Of a stretch of 15,716 bases of DNA, positions 1 through 6,330 are shown in pieces. The notes beneath the pieces are model-generated. The model worked only from the letters and a program-made list of their open reading frames with translations, had not been told where the DNA came from and did not search any database. Source of the stretch: JAUHWS01 sp964571805 (GTDB lineage Bacteria > Patescibacteriota > Gracilibacteria > UM-FILTER-43-11). The position numbers and the translations under genes are program-made. The first letter of the stretch is position 1, and each line of letters opens with the position of its first letter. The DNA lies in the NCBI GenBank assembly GCA_964571805.1, contig CAZNDI010000015.1:1-15716 (forward strand), read 5' to 3'.

Positions 1-2
1 TA

Positions 3-182
3 GAGTTTATGCCTGGTAAAGAGGGCATGGTTCATGTTTCTGAAATCAGTGATGAGTTTGTCAAAGACGTCTCTACGCTTGTTAAGGAGGGTCAGGTGGT
101 GAATGTGAAGCTTTTGGACATTGATGAGCGTCAGGGTCGATTTAAATTGAGCATGAAGGGTATTGCTCAGCCTATGGCTTAA
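3..182 (+). CDS. pnp: Polynucleotide phosphorylase, C-terminal S1 domain (partial)
   Basis: The reading frame enters from the left edge and ends at TAA 180-182, so only the last 59 residues are present. They match the second half of an S1 RNA-binding domain: a PGKEGMVHVSEIS stretch, then VKEGQVVNVKLLDID and GRFKLSMK. This is the usual C-terminal arrangement of polynucleotide phosphorylase, the phosphorolytic 3'-5' exoribonuclease of the degradosome, whose S1 domain holds the RNA. Ribosomal protein S1 or another S1 protein is possible because the catalytic RNase PH and KH domains lie outside the window, but the short tail after one S1 domain and the PGKEG wording favour Pnp. A strong terminator follows 16 bases after the stop. 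Confidence 0.75.
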   Translation, partial: EFMPGKEGMVHVSEISDEFVKDVSTLVKEGQVVNVKLLDIDERQGRFKLSMKGIAQPMA

Positions 183-198
183 TTGCACAGGGTTTATA

Positions 199-234
199 AA
201 AACCCCTCTGACCAGAAATGGTCGGAGGGGTTTT
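199..234. terminator. Bidirectional intrinsic terminator (pnp / YtxH-like gene)
   Basis: The left arm 199-214 (AAAACCCCTCTGACCA) pairs with 219-234 around a GAAA tetraloop: 16 base pairs with one G-T wobble. It ends in TTTT on the plus strand, and on the minus strand the mirrored arm also ends in TTTT followed by more U. It lies between the converging ends of pnp (182) and the YtxH-like gene (250), so it can stop transcripts from both sides. Confidence 0.9.
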
Positions 235-249
235 AGATTTAGAGCGAAT

Positions 250-819
250 CTATTTCTTAGAAATCTTTTTCACGGTGGTTTTTAGGGTCGCGGAATTTTT
301 AGGTGTACTTTTCTTTTCGGTTTTTACTGTTTTTTTAGGCGCGGACTTTTTGGTGGCCGAATCGATCACGCCTTCTACTTTCTTCTTGATCTGGCTTACC
401 GCTCTTTTAGATCGAGTCACGACAGTCTTTTTAACGCGCTGAGCCTTTTTGAGGGCTGTTTTTTTGAAATTGGCTGAGCCACCCTCTGCCATGCCATGAA
501 GCTCATCAAGTTTTTGTTTGGCTCGAGCGGCAATGTCTTGGCCGGTTTTTTCAATTTGAGAAAAATATTCGTGCATTTTTTCTTTTGAATTTCCAATGGC
601 GGCCTGTAAAGATTGACCTTCCGATGTTTTTTTAGCTTCATCCAAGGCTTCAACTCCAGCTTCTTTGAAGGCTTCAATCAAGACAGAAAGGGCTTCTTGT
701 TTTGACTTGCCACCCTTCTTTTTGATTTCATCTCGCAATTCTTCTCCCTTTTTTGGCGCAAATAAAAGGCCGAAGGTAAGACCTGAAAGGGCTCCAACAA
801 TATATTTTCCAATTCGCAT
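250..819 (-). CDS. YtxH-like protein with histone-like lysine-rich tail
   Basis: A 189-residue protein. The N-terminus has a short hydrophobic segment (IVGALSGLTFGLLFAPKKG, about residues 7-25) ending in the LLFAPKKGEELRDEI signature of YtxH-domain proteins, small membrane-anchored or stress-associated proteins of poorly known function. The middle (about 40-110) is charged and helical, probably coiled coil. The last 80 residues are rich in Lys, Ala, Thr and Ser with AKK/PKK-like pieces similar to histone H1 or HU tails, which suggests nucleic acid or polyanion binding; that part is inference. A good promoter lies just upstream, so the gene is probably monocistronic, and it shares the terminator at 199-234 with pnp. 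Exact function unknown. Confidence 0.75.
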   Translation of the reverse strand: MRIGKYIVGALSGLTFGLLFAPKKGEELRDEIKKKGGKSKQEALSVLIEAFKEAGVEALDEAKKTSEGQSLQAAIGNSKEKMHEYFSQIEKTGQDIAARAKQKLDELHGMAEGGSANFKKTALKKAQRVKKTVVTRSKRAVSQIKKKVEGVIDSATKKSAPKKTVKTEKKSTPKNSATLKTTVKKISKK

Positions 820-852
820 GTGGTTTTTTGTTATTTATTATTATTTAATCAA

Positions 853-881
853 ATATTAACAAAATCAGCCGGGGGTGACAA
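853..881 (-). promoter_or_regulatory. Promoter of the YtxH-like gene
   Basis: On the minus strand TTGTCA (876-881), a 17-base spacer and TAATAT (853-858) form a near-consensus sigma-70 type promoter. The expected start point near 846 gives a leader of about 27 bases without a Shine-Dalgarno site. Confidence 0.6.
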
Positions 882-889
882 GGAATTTA

Positions 890-929
890 TAATTTCTAGA
901 TACGCAAAATCTTGCGTATCTAGAAATTA
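890..929. terminator. Perfect inverted repeat after uvrC, probable terminator
   Basis: Two 18-base arms (890-907 and 912-929, containing TTTCTAGATACGCAA and its complement) pair perfectly around an AATC loop. The repeat starts two bases after the uvrC stop codon. It is A/T rich and not followed by a long U tract, so it may act as an RNA 3'-end stabiliser as much as a terminator. Confidence 0.6.
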
Positions 930-931
930 CA

Positions 932-3223
932 TTACAAATTTTCTTTAATCCTTTTCGCTAACCCCTCTCCCACAATTTGTTCCAACTGAACCTGGCTGGC
1001 TTCTCGCACTTTTTGAGCGGACCCAAAATAAGTGAGGAGCTTTTTCTTGGCTTTTGGTCCAATTCCCACAATTTCATCTAAAGCCGACTGGGTCATTTTT
1101 TTATTTCTCGACGAGCGATTGGCTGTGATGGCAAAACGATGAGCTTCATCTCTTAAGCGTTGGAGTAGATAGTTTGCATCCGTATTTTTAGGAAGATCGA
1201 TGGACTCTGATTTTCCTGGGATGAACACCTCCTCCTGTTTTTTGGCAAGACTGATCATAGGGATGTTTAAGCCTTTGGCAAAAAGAACGTCATGGGCGGC
1301 ATGAAGTTGACCCTTGCCTCCATCAATCACGATTAAATCAGGCCGACTAGTGAAGGAGGTATCGGGTTTCTTTTTTTGGTAGGCGAGAAAAATGGGTTGT
1401 TTCAAGTTTTTAGGAATCAATAATCCCTCAGGGGCTTGCTTGATAATTTCAAATCCCATTTTCAAATAATATTCTTCAAATTGAGTTTCACAAACTTTGT
1501 ACACCCTTTTTTGTTTAGAGGAATCGATCAGTTTTTTTAAGAGAAAGTGACCCAATTTCTTCCCTCGATGTTCATCGCTCACCCACAAATCTCGGAGTTG
1601 ATCGATTTTATCTGATGAATGACTCAATCTTGCTAGAGCAATGACTTTTTTTGAATGCCGAATGACACAAAAATCCTGAAGGCGAGGTTCCGGAACCTCG
1701 CCTTCAGGATTTTTTTCATTATTTATTTTTAATCCCTTTGCTTCCAAAAATCCTTCATCTGTTTTCTTCATTTTTCCGATTTCATACCCCTCCGGCAATT
1801 GGGCAGGCAAATAATTGAGTCGACGCGTGATCACCTCCTCCATGCTCTTGAAATCGTCATTCTGATTGGCGGTGCTGCGCAGACGAAACTGACGGTAGTC
1901 TGCCTTAGAGGGTTCGCCTTTCTTGAAAACCACCATACTTCCAATGGTCTCTGTGCCGCCTAAATGGCTGATGTCGTAGCATTCGATCCGTTTGGGTGGG
2001 GCGGATAAATTCAGAGCCTTGGCCAAATCTTCCAGGGCTTTCTCCCCCTTTCGTTCATCGGCCATCCAACGGACTCGAGATTGCTGAGCAAAACTCCTGG
2101 CATTTTTTTCGGCCAGTTCAATCAGTTTGTCTTTGTGTCCCAGTTTAGGAATGAGAAGATGTGTTTTGTGGTCAGTTTGCTGAGCAATAAAGGTTTCGAG
2201 CAAGTTTTTATCTACAGGTTCAATGGAGAGGATCACCTCTTTGGGAATATCAGCGGCGTAGGAATAGTAATCACGTAAGAAGGCTTCCATCACTTCTGCG
2301 GGGGACTCCCCTCCCTCGGAGATAAATTTTTCTTGGCTGATTAAGCGACCTCCCCGGATCTGAAACAGGACAAAATAATTTTTGCCCAAATCCTCCACAT
2401 AGGCCACCACATCTCGGTCGGTGAGGAGGGTGTCGGTGATGATTTGTTTTTGGTCAGAGCGTTCTATGGCTGCAATTTGATCCCGGATGGCTCCTGCCCG
2501 TTCAAACTTTTGTTCTGCTGCAAATTCCATCATTTGCTTTTTAAGGGCTTCGATGGCAGGTTTGTAGTTCCCTCCCAAAAAGCGGAGTACGGCTTCAATT
2601 TGCTCTCCATACTCTTGGGGTGTGACCATGCCTGCGCAAGGCCCTGTGCAACGTTTGATGTGATAATCGAGGCAGGGTCGCTTAGCAAGAGTTCCTCCTA
2701 CTTTTACGGCCACCTGAGCGCCTTCTAATGGCGTGCCAGTGGGGTCAACGGTGATGTCTTTTTGGCTGCAAAGTTTGAAAATACGTTTTGCAGATTCGAT
2801 CAATTGAACGACGTCTGTTCCACTGGTTTTGGGCCCAAAATACTTGGCTCCATCCTTTTCGATACGACGAACGGTTAAAAGTTCGGGATATTCTTTTTGA
2901 ACCGTCACTTTGATGTACTGAAATGTTTTGCTGTCTTTGAGGAGGACGTTGTATTTAGGTTGATTTTCTTTGATCAAATTGTCTTCTAAAATTAGGGCTT
3001 CGATGTCGGAATTGGTTTCCATCCACTCCACTGACGCCGCTGATTCCATCAATTTCTGATTTTTGATCCCGTGATTGGCGCTCGCTCGAATGTAGCTCTG
3101 GAGTCTTTTCTTAAGATCCTTAGCCTTTCCGACATAAATCAGATTACCCTCCACATCAAAATATTTATAGATGCCAGGACAAGAAGGGGCTTTGGCGATG
3201 ATTTTAATTAATTCGAGAGTCAT
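932..3223 (-). CDS. uvrC: Excinuclease ABC subunit C with inserted GNAT domain
   Basis: UvrC makes the dual incisions around DNA lesions in nucleotide excision repair with UvrA and UvrB. Visible in order: GIY-YIG nuclease (GIY 17-19, YVG 30-32, Arg40, Glu80 in ALILEDNLIKENQPKYN); four cysteines C152, C184, C192, C196 as in Fe-S-bearing UvrC, with a longer gap after the first; a UVR domain for UvrB binding (about 222-257); the RNase H-like nuclease with Asp417 (ECYDIS), Asp634 (IDGGKGQ) and His695 (DEAHRF); and a C-terminal helix-hairpin-helix pair (about 715-763). At 763 residues it is about 150 longer than usual. The excess, about 474-627, splits the RNase H fold and contains a GNAT acetyltransferase with the acetyl-CoA loop RGKKLG (553-558) and a YYLKMGF strand (585-591). 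All catalytic residues are kept, so the enzyme is probably active. The GNAT substrate is unknown. Confidence 0.95.
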   Translation of the reverse strand: MTLELIKIIAKAPSCPGIYKYFDVEGNLIYVGKAKDLKKRLQSYIRASANHGIKNQKLMESAASVEWMETNSDIEALILEDNLIKENQPKYNVLLKDSKTFQYIKVTVQKEYPELLTVRRIEKDGAKYFGPKTSGTDVVQLIESAKRIFKLCSQKDITVDPTGTPLEGAQVAVKVGGTLAKRPCLDYHIKRCTGPCAGMVTPQEYGEQIEAVLRFLGGNYKPAIEALKKQMMEFAAEQKFERAGAIRDQIAAIERSDQKQIITDTLLTDRDVVAYVEDLGKNYFVLFQIRGGRLISQEKFISEGGESPAEVMEAFLRDYYSYAADIPKEVILSIEPVDKNLLETFIAQQTDHKTHLLIPKLGHKDKLIELAEKNARSFAQQSRVRWMADERKGEKALEDLAKALNLSAPPKRIECYDISHLGGTETIGSMVVFKKGEPSKADYRQFRLRSTANQNDDFKSMEEVITRRLNYLPAQLPEGYEIGKMKKTDEGFLEAKGLKINNEKNPEGEVPEPRLQDFCVIRHSKKVIALARLSHSSDKIDQLRDLWVSDEHRGKKLGHFLLKKLIDSSKQKRVYKVCETQFEEYYLKMGFEIIKQAPEGLLIPKNLKQPIFLAYQKKKPDTSFTSRPDLIVIDGGKGQLHAAHDVLFAKGLNIPMISLAKKQEEVFIPGKSESIDLPKNTDANYLLQRLRDEAHRFAITANRSSRNKKMTQSALDEIVGIGPKAKKKLLTYFGSAQKVREASQVQLEQIVGEGLAKRIKENL
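1669..1714. repeat. 46-bp perfect palindrome inside uvrC
   Basis: The sequence is its own reverse complement from 1669 to 1714, centred between 1691 and 1692 with TTCCGGAA in the middle and AAAAATCCTGAAGGCG as the left flank. It encodes UvrC residues 504-518 (KNPEGEVPEPRLQDF) at the entrance to the GNAT domain. Both strands end in a T run (7 T on plus, 5 T on minus), so it has the form of a bidirectional intrinsic terminator lying within a gene. Confidence 0.9.
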
Positions 3224-3229
3224 GATTTG

Positions 3230-3258
3230 ATTCTAGCGATAAAAACTGCCCTTGAAAA
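3230..3258 (-). promoter_or_regulatory. uvrC: Possible leaderless promoter of uvrC
   Basis: On the minus strand TTTTCA (3253-3258), 17 bases, then TAGAAT (3230-3235) places the transcription start at or next to the uvrC ATG (3221-3223). Its -35 element overlaps the -35 of the divergent antitoxin promoter. The match to consensus is moderate. Confidence 0.4.
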
Positions 3259-3280
3259 TCTTTTTAAAGTGTACTAAAAT
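3252..3280 (+). promoter_or_regulatory. Promoter of the phd/yefM-like antitoxin gene
   Basis: TTGAAA (3252-3257), a 17-base spacer and TAAAAT (3275-3280) form a near-consensus promoter. The expected start near 3287 leaves about 20 bases before the ATG at 3308 and rules out the earlier in-frame ATG at 3281. Confidence 0.65.
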
Positions 3281-3287
3281 ATGTACA
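3270..3287. promoter_or_regulatory. YefM-type operator (paired TGTACA-like hexamers)
   Basis: TGTACT (3270-3275) and TGTACA (3282-3287) lie 12 bases apart centre to centre and flank the -10 box. The two also form an inverted repeat TGTAC-N8-GTACA. From memory, the E. coli yefM-yoeB operator uses paired TGTACA cores with the same 12-base spacing, so this is probably the site for autorepression by the antitoxin. Confidence 0.6.
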
Positions 3288-3307
3288 TAAAGTTAGAATC
3301 CCGAAAT

Positions 3308-3577
3308 ATGAAAACTATTAATGCGACTTCAGCGCGTACAAATCTATTTCAATTGCTCAAAAACACACTAAATCAAAATCTTCCCACTCGAATCACCACC
3401 AAACATGGAGCAGTAGTGCTTATGTCTGAAGAGGAATACGATGGATGGATGGAAACGATGCAACTTTTATCTATCCCTGGATTTAAAGAATCTTTTGATG
3501 AAGCAGAAGAAGAGATAAAAAGAGGCGAAGTTTATACAGCTGAAGAAGTATTTAAAGACTTAAGAAATGAGATATAA
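3308..3577 (+). CDS. Phd/YefM family antitoxin
   Basis: An 89-residue protein beginning MKTINATSARTNLFQLL, the standard N-terminus of Phd/YefM antitoxins, which dimerise, bind the operator and repress their own operon. GAVVLMSEEEYDGWMETMQLL is the conserved end of the DNA-binding fold. The acidic C-terminus (FDEAEEEIKRGEVYTAEEVFKDL, in two parts) is the region that wraps and neutralises the toxin. I chose ATG 3308 rather than 3281 because the family begins at MKTINA and the promoter -10 box ends at 3280. The toxin reading frame starts inside its last codons (11-base overlap), giving translational coupling. No Shine-Dalgarno site is seen. Confidence 0.85.
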   Translation: MKTINATSARTNLFQLLKNTLNQNLPTRITTKHGAVVLMSEEEYDGWMETMQLLSIPGFKESFDEAEEEIKRGEVYTAEEVFKDLRNEI

Positions 3578-3822
3578 AGTTATATTTTCGAAAAAAGCTT
3601 TAAAACAGTACCAAGAACTTTCGAAGAAGCAAAAAATTAAACTCATGGAAATTCATGATTTTGTTTTAACGGTAGACCCTTTCTTAGGAAAAAGTTTGTT
3701 AGGAGAACTTGAAAAACCATTATTCTCTTAGACTGAATATAAAAGATAGGATAATATATAGAATAAATAGAAAGAGTAGACTAGTGTATCTTAAAAACGT
3801 TCGAACTCATTATGGAGACTAA
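3567..3822 (+). pseudogene. RelE/YoeB-like toxin gene, frameshifted
   Basis: ATG 3567 opens a frame starting MRYKVIFSKKALKQYQELSKK, a RelE/ParE-superfamily toxin N-terminus (ribosome-dependent mRNA interferases or gyrase poisons). It reads to ELEKPLFS and stops at TAG 3729-3731, 54 residues. In the +1 frame from 3721 the rest of the fold follows: YSLRLNIKDRIIYRI, then SRLVYLKNVRTHYGD and TAA at 3820-3822. The RTHYGD ending and the arginine-rich core strand are typical of the family. Together the two halves would give about 84 residues, the normal toxin length. One extra base, or two missing, between about 3711 and 3723 explains the break. It may be a disabled toxin kept with its antitoxin, a sequencing error, or less likely a +1 programmed shift at TCT-TAG. 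It partners the antitoxin upstream. Confidence 0.75.
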
Positions 3823-3823
3823 A

Positions 3824-3851
3824 TTTAGAATTTAACATTCAACATTTGACT
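3824..3851. repeat. Degenerate heptamer repeat before dus
   Basis: Four consecutive 7-base units: TTTAGAA, TTTAACA, TTCAACA, TTTGACT. They span the gap after the toxin remnant and run into the dus start codon. The complement of the middle units (TGTTGAA) resembles the repeat upstream of the rluB-like gene. Confidence 0.45.
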
Positions 3852-4910
3852 CGCGGTTTCTGGGATAAACTTCAATCCCCCATCATCGGCTTATCTCCCA
3901 TGGACGGCGTGACCGACGCTGCTTTCCGTTACATGATCTCCAAATATTCCAAGCCTTCGCTAGTCATGACTGAGTTTACGAACGTGGAAGGGTTGGCCCG
4001 AGGGGCCACGAGCATGTTGAAGGAATTTATTTTTGATGAAATCGAACGACCCGCTGTGGCTCAGATTTATGGAGTAGAAGAAGACAGTTATTACAAAGTC
4101 ACCTTGATGGCTTGCTATCTTGATTTTGATGGCATCGACATCAACATGGGCTGCCCTGCGACGAAAGTGGCCAAAAGAGGTTCAGGCGCAGGCATGATCC
4201 GCATCCCCGACCAAGCGAAAAAAGTCATCCAATATACCAAAAAGGCTTGTCAGGATTGGGCCAATGGCATCACCCTGGAAGAAGCTGAGCTAAGGCCTAA
4301 AATCATCACCGCCCTTAAAGCCATGAAGGCAACAGAGTCGGAACGCAAACTCCTTCCTATTTCGGTCAAAACCCGCACCGGCGTGGACGACATCGTGACG
4401 GAATGGTGGATCAGTACGCTTTTAGAAGAGAAACCGGCCAATTTGACCCTCCATGGCAGAACTCTCAAGCAACTTTATTTAGGTGAGGCCAATTGGGAAG
4501 AGATAGGAAAGGCGGCTAAAATTTGTAAAGGTTCGGGGACAACCCTTCTTGGAAATGGAGATGTGAAGAGCATGGAAGATGCTCTCAAAAAAATTGAAAC
4601 GTATGGCGTCGATGGGGTTTTAGTGGGACGAGCCACTTTTGGGAATCCCTGGTTTTTCAGTGGCTATGAGCCCACTCGAGAAGAACGCTTTGCAGCGGCC
4701 ATCGAGCATTCTAAATACTACGAGGTCAATCACATGGACCGCGCTTTTTTTGGAATGCGGAAGCATTTGGCCTGGTATTGCCATGGTTTTGATGGGGCAA
4801 AGGAGCTTAGAACCAAGCTGATGCAGTCGAATAGTGCAAAAGAGGTGAGAGAAATTTTTGAAGCGTTTTCTTCCTCCGAAATCAACTCCGATTTGCCATC
4901 GACCCCTTGA
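3846..4910 (+). CDS. dus: tRNA-dihydrouridine synthase
   Basis: A 354-residue flavoenzyme that reduces uridines in the D-loop of tRNA to dihydrouridine using FMN and NADPH. Family motifs: LSPMDGVTDAAFRY (16-29) binding FMN, INMGCPATKV (99-108) with catalytic Cys103, then RGSGAGM, ISVKTRTG, LHGRTLKQLY, GNGDV, and GVDGVLVGRATFGNPWFF for the flavin phosphate. The first in-frame start is TTG 3846; the frame is open a little further upstream but holds no ATG or GTG, and the mature fold begins soon after, so TTG is likely. It appears slightly long around residues 135-160. Which DusA/B/C site specificity it has cannot be told here. It ends at TGA, evidence that TGA is a stop in this genome. Confidence 0.93.
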   Translation: MTRGFWDKLQSPIIGLSPMDGVTDAAFRYMISKYSKPSLVMTEFTNVEGLARGATSMLKEFIFDEIERPAVAQIYGVEEDSYYKVTLMACYLDFDGIDINMGCPATKVAKRGSGAGMIRIPDQAKKVIQYTKKACQDWANGITLEEAELRPKIITALKAMKATESERKLLPISVKTRTGVDDIVTEWWISTLLEEKPANLTLHGRTLKQLYLGEANWEEIGKAAKICKGSGTTLLGNGDVKSMEDALKKIETYGVDGVLVGRATFGNPWFFSGYEPTREERFAAAIEHSKYYEVNHMDRAFFGMRKHLAWYCHGFDGAKELRTKLMQSNSAKEVREIFEAFSSSEINSDLPSTP

Positions 4911-4941
4911 AATTGCTAGAATCTCTTTTGCAATTCCTTTT
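4909..4941 (+). terminator. Weak possible terminator after dus
   Basis: GAAATTGC (4909-4916) and GCAATTCC (4930-4937) form a 7-of-8 base stem with a 13-base loop followed by TTTTT. The stem is A/T rich, so termination would be weak. Confidence 0.3.
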
Positions 4942-4967
4942 TAAATTTAAACTGACCCACTGATCCT

Positions 4968-5918
4968 ATGCTCAAAGAAATTCTCATCATGATTGTTTCG
5001 CTCATTGTTCTTGGGGTGGCTGCGCATTATATGGTGAATGCGGCGATTCATATTGCCAAGCGATTCAATATTCCCACGATTCTTATTGGTCTCACGGTGG
5101 TGGCGGCAGGCACTTCAGCGCCTGAAATCTCGGTGTCTGTGATTGCAGCTCTCAATGGGAGTGGTTCTTTGTCGGTGGGGAACGTGATTGGTTCAAATAT
5201 TTTTAATCTCGGTTTTATTTTGGGTTTGATTGCCTTGATTAGCCCTCAAGTGATTCACAAAAAAATGGTTTACCGTGATGGAGTAGTGCTGACGATTTCA
5301 ACGCTTTTGGTGCTTCTATTTGTTTGGAATCAAGTGGTGAGTTTTGTTGAAGGCTTGATTCTCCTCCTTCTTCTAGTGGTTTATAATGTTTATCTCTTTG
5401 CCAAAAAAGAGGCTCCCGAGTTGGATGAAGATGAGCTGAGGGTGGCAAAATGGTATGATTTTATAATTTTTATTGGGGGCTTGATTGTCCTGATTGTGGC
5501 TTCTGACTATGTGGTAGAAGCAGCAAAGACGATTGCTCAAGGCTTTGGAATGTCTGAGTGGGCGATTGGAGTGACGATTGTGGCGGCGGGAACGAGTTTG
5601 CCGGAAATTGCGACCTCGGTGGCGGCGACCATGAAGAAGAAGTTCGATTTGGCCGTGGGGAATGTGGTGGGGTCAGATATTTTTAATTCCTTGGGGATCA
5701 TTGGCGTGAGTGCTGTGGTGGCACCACTCAATCTTGATTCTAAGACTCAAATTTGGGGTTTGCCCGATAATATTTTCTCTTTGATTCTTTTAGTAGCCAC
5801 GATTGTGTTGATTTTGATTTTTATGCGTACGGGTTGGAAGCTCAGTCGTCGGGAAGGAGCTTTACTGCTTGTCATCTCCGTGGCGAGGATGTTTTTTGAA
5901 GGGTATGTGGGGTCTTGA
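4968..5918 (+). CDS. CaCA-family sodium/calcium antiporter (YrbG-like)
   Basis: A 316-residue integral membrane protein with about ten hydrophobic segments. It holds the two inverted alpha repeats that define the CaCA superfamily: alpha-1 GLTVVAAGTSAPEISVS followed by GNVIGSNIFN (near residues 41-83) and alpha-2 GVTIVAAGTSLPEIATS followed by GNVVGSDIFN (near 200-240). The paired GTS(A/L)PE glutamates and GS(N/D)IFN residues coordinate Ca2+ and Na+ in known exchangers. The length fits the bacterial YrbG group. It probably exchanges Na+ or H+ for Ca2+ across the cytoplasmic membrane; the ion preference is inferred. It is 57 bases after dus and perhaps co-transcribed. It ends in TGA. Confidence 0.93.
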   Translation: MLKEILIMIVSLIVLGVAAHYMVNAAIHIAKRFNIPTILIGLTVVAAGTSAPEISVSVIAALNGSGSLSVGNVIGSNIFNLGFILGLIALISPQVIHKKMVYRDGVVLTISTLLVLLFVWNQVVSFVEGLILLLLLVVYNVYLFAKKEAPELDEDELRVAKWYDFIIFIGGLIVLIVASDYVVEAAKTIAQGFGMSEWAIGVTIVAAGTSLPEIATSVAATMKKKFDLAVGNVVGSDIFNSLGIIGVSAVVAPLNLDSKTQIWGLPDNIFSLILLVATIVLILIFMRTGWKLSRREGALLLVISVARMFFEGYVGS

Positions 5919-5957
5919 TGCAAGGATTAATAAAAATTTAGTGATTATATTGTATAA

Positions 5958-5987
5958 TTGACACTGGTTTAGACTTTTAATTATACT
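5958..5987 (+). promoter_or_regulatory. Strong promoter before the repeat-containing small gene
   Basis: TTGACA (5958-5963, exact -35 consensus), 18 bases, TATACT (5982-5987). The predicted start near 5994 is about 47 bases before the ATG at 6041. No other gene is close enough to use it. Confidence 0.65.
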
Positions 5988-6040
5988 GGAATTGCTTAGC
6001 TTCACTTTATCCTGATAACAAAGCATTTTAGCCTAATAAT

Positions 6041-6286
6041 ATGCCAAAACCTACCGATCACTTTGATGTTTCAAAAGATACTGCTCATACTGCTTCAGCA
6101 GAAGACTCAGCTCGCTCATCTGATGCTTTAAAAGATACTGCTCATACTGCTTCAGCAGAAGACTTGGCGTCGAAAGCTATTTTATTACGTGATCGTAGAT
6201 CAGGCCTTAATATAGTGCTAGATGAGAGAGGGGCATGGAGAGCTGTGGAAAGATGTATGCCGGGGAACAATAGAGGCATACGTTAA
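6041..6286 (+). CDS. Small protein with tandem 19-residue repeat, unknown
   Basis: An 81-residue hydrophilic protein I do not recognise. The sequence KDTAHTASAED occurs twice, 19 residues apart (residues 12-22 and 31-41). At DNA level, 6064-6107 and 6121-6164 are identical except for two bases, a recent 57-bp tandem duplication that keeps the frame. The C-terminal part (LLRDRRSGLNIVLDERGAWRAVERC) looks like a short folded strand-rich piece with one Cys. There is no signal peptide or membrane segment. A near-consensus promoter stands in front, which argues that it is expressed. It may be a lineage-restricted gene. Confidence 0.5.
   Translation: MPKPTDHFDVSKDTAHTASAEDSARSSDALKDTAHTASAEDLASKAILLRDRRSGLNIVLDERGAWRAVERCMPGNNRGIR
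6064..6164. repeat. 57-bp tandem duplication
   Basis: Two copies of a 44-base unit (6064-6107, 6121-6164) with a 57-base period; the last 35 bases of each copy are identical. The duplication stays in frame within the small gene. Confidence 0.9.
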
Positions 6287-6296
6287 ATATTATTCA

Positions 6297-6305
6297 TGCT
6301 ATAAT
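6297..6305 (+). promoter_or_regulatory. efp: Extended -10 promoter of efp
   Basis: TGCTATAAT is a perfect extended -10 (TG-N-TATAAT) with no clear -35. It ends 25 bases before the efp ATG, giving a leader of about 19 bases. The same TGCTATAAT lies exactly as far before ATG 6988. Confidence 0.55.
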
Positions 6306-6330
6306 TTTTTTGTATTTTTAATCATTTTCT

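Noticed and set aside
218..442. Plus-strand open frame opposite the YtxH-like gene
   Set aside because: It overlaps the terminator and is a hydrophobic shadow of the lysine-rich gene on the other strand.
2444..2728. 94-codon plus-strand frame inside uvrC
   Set aside because: It lies opposite conserved UvrC residues and shows no family features; a coding shadow.
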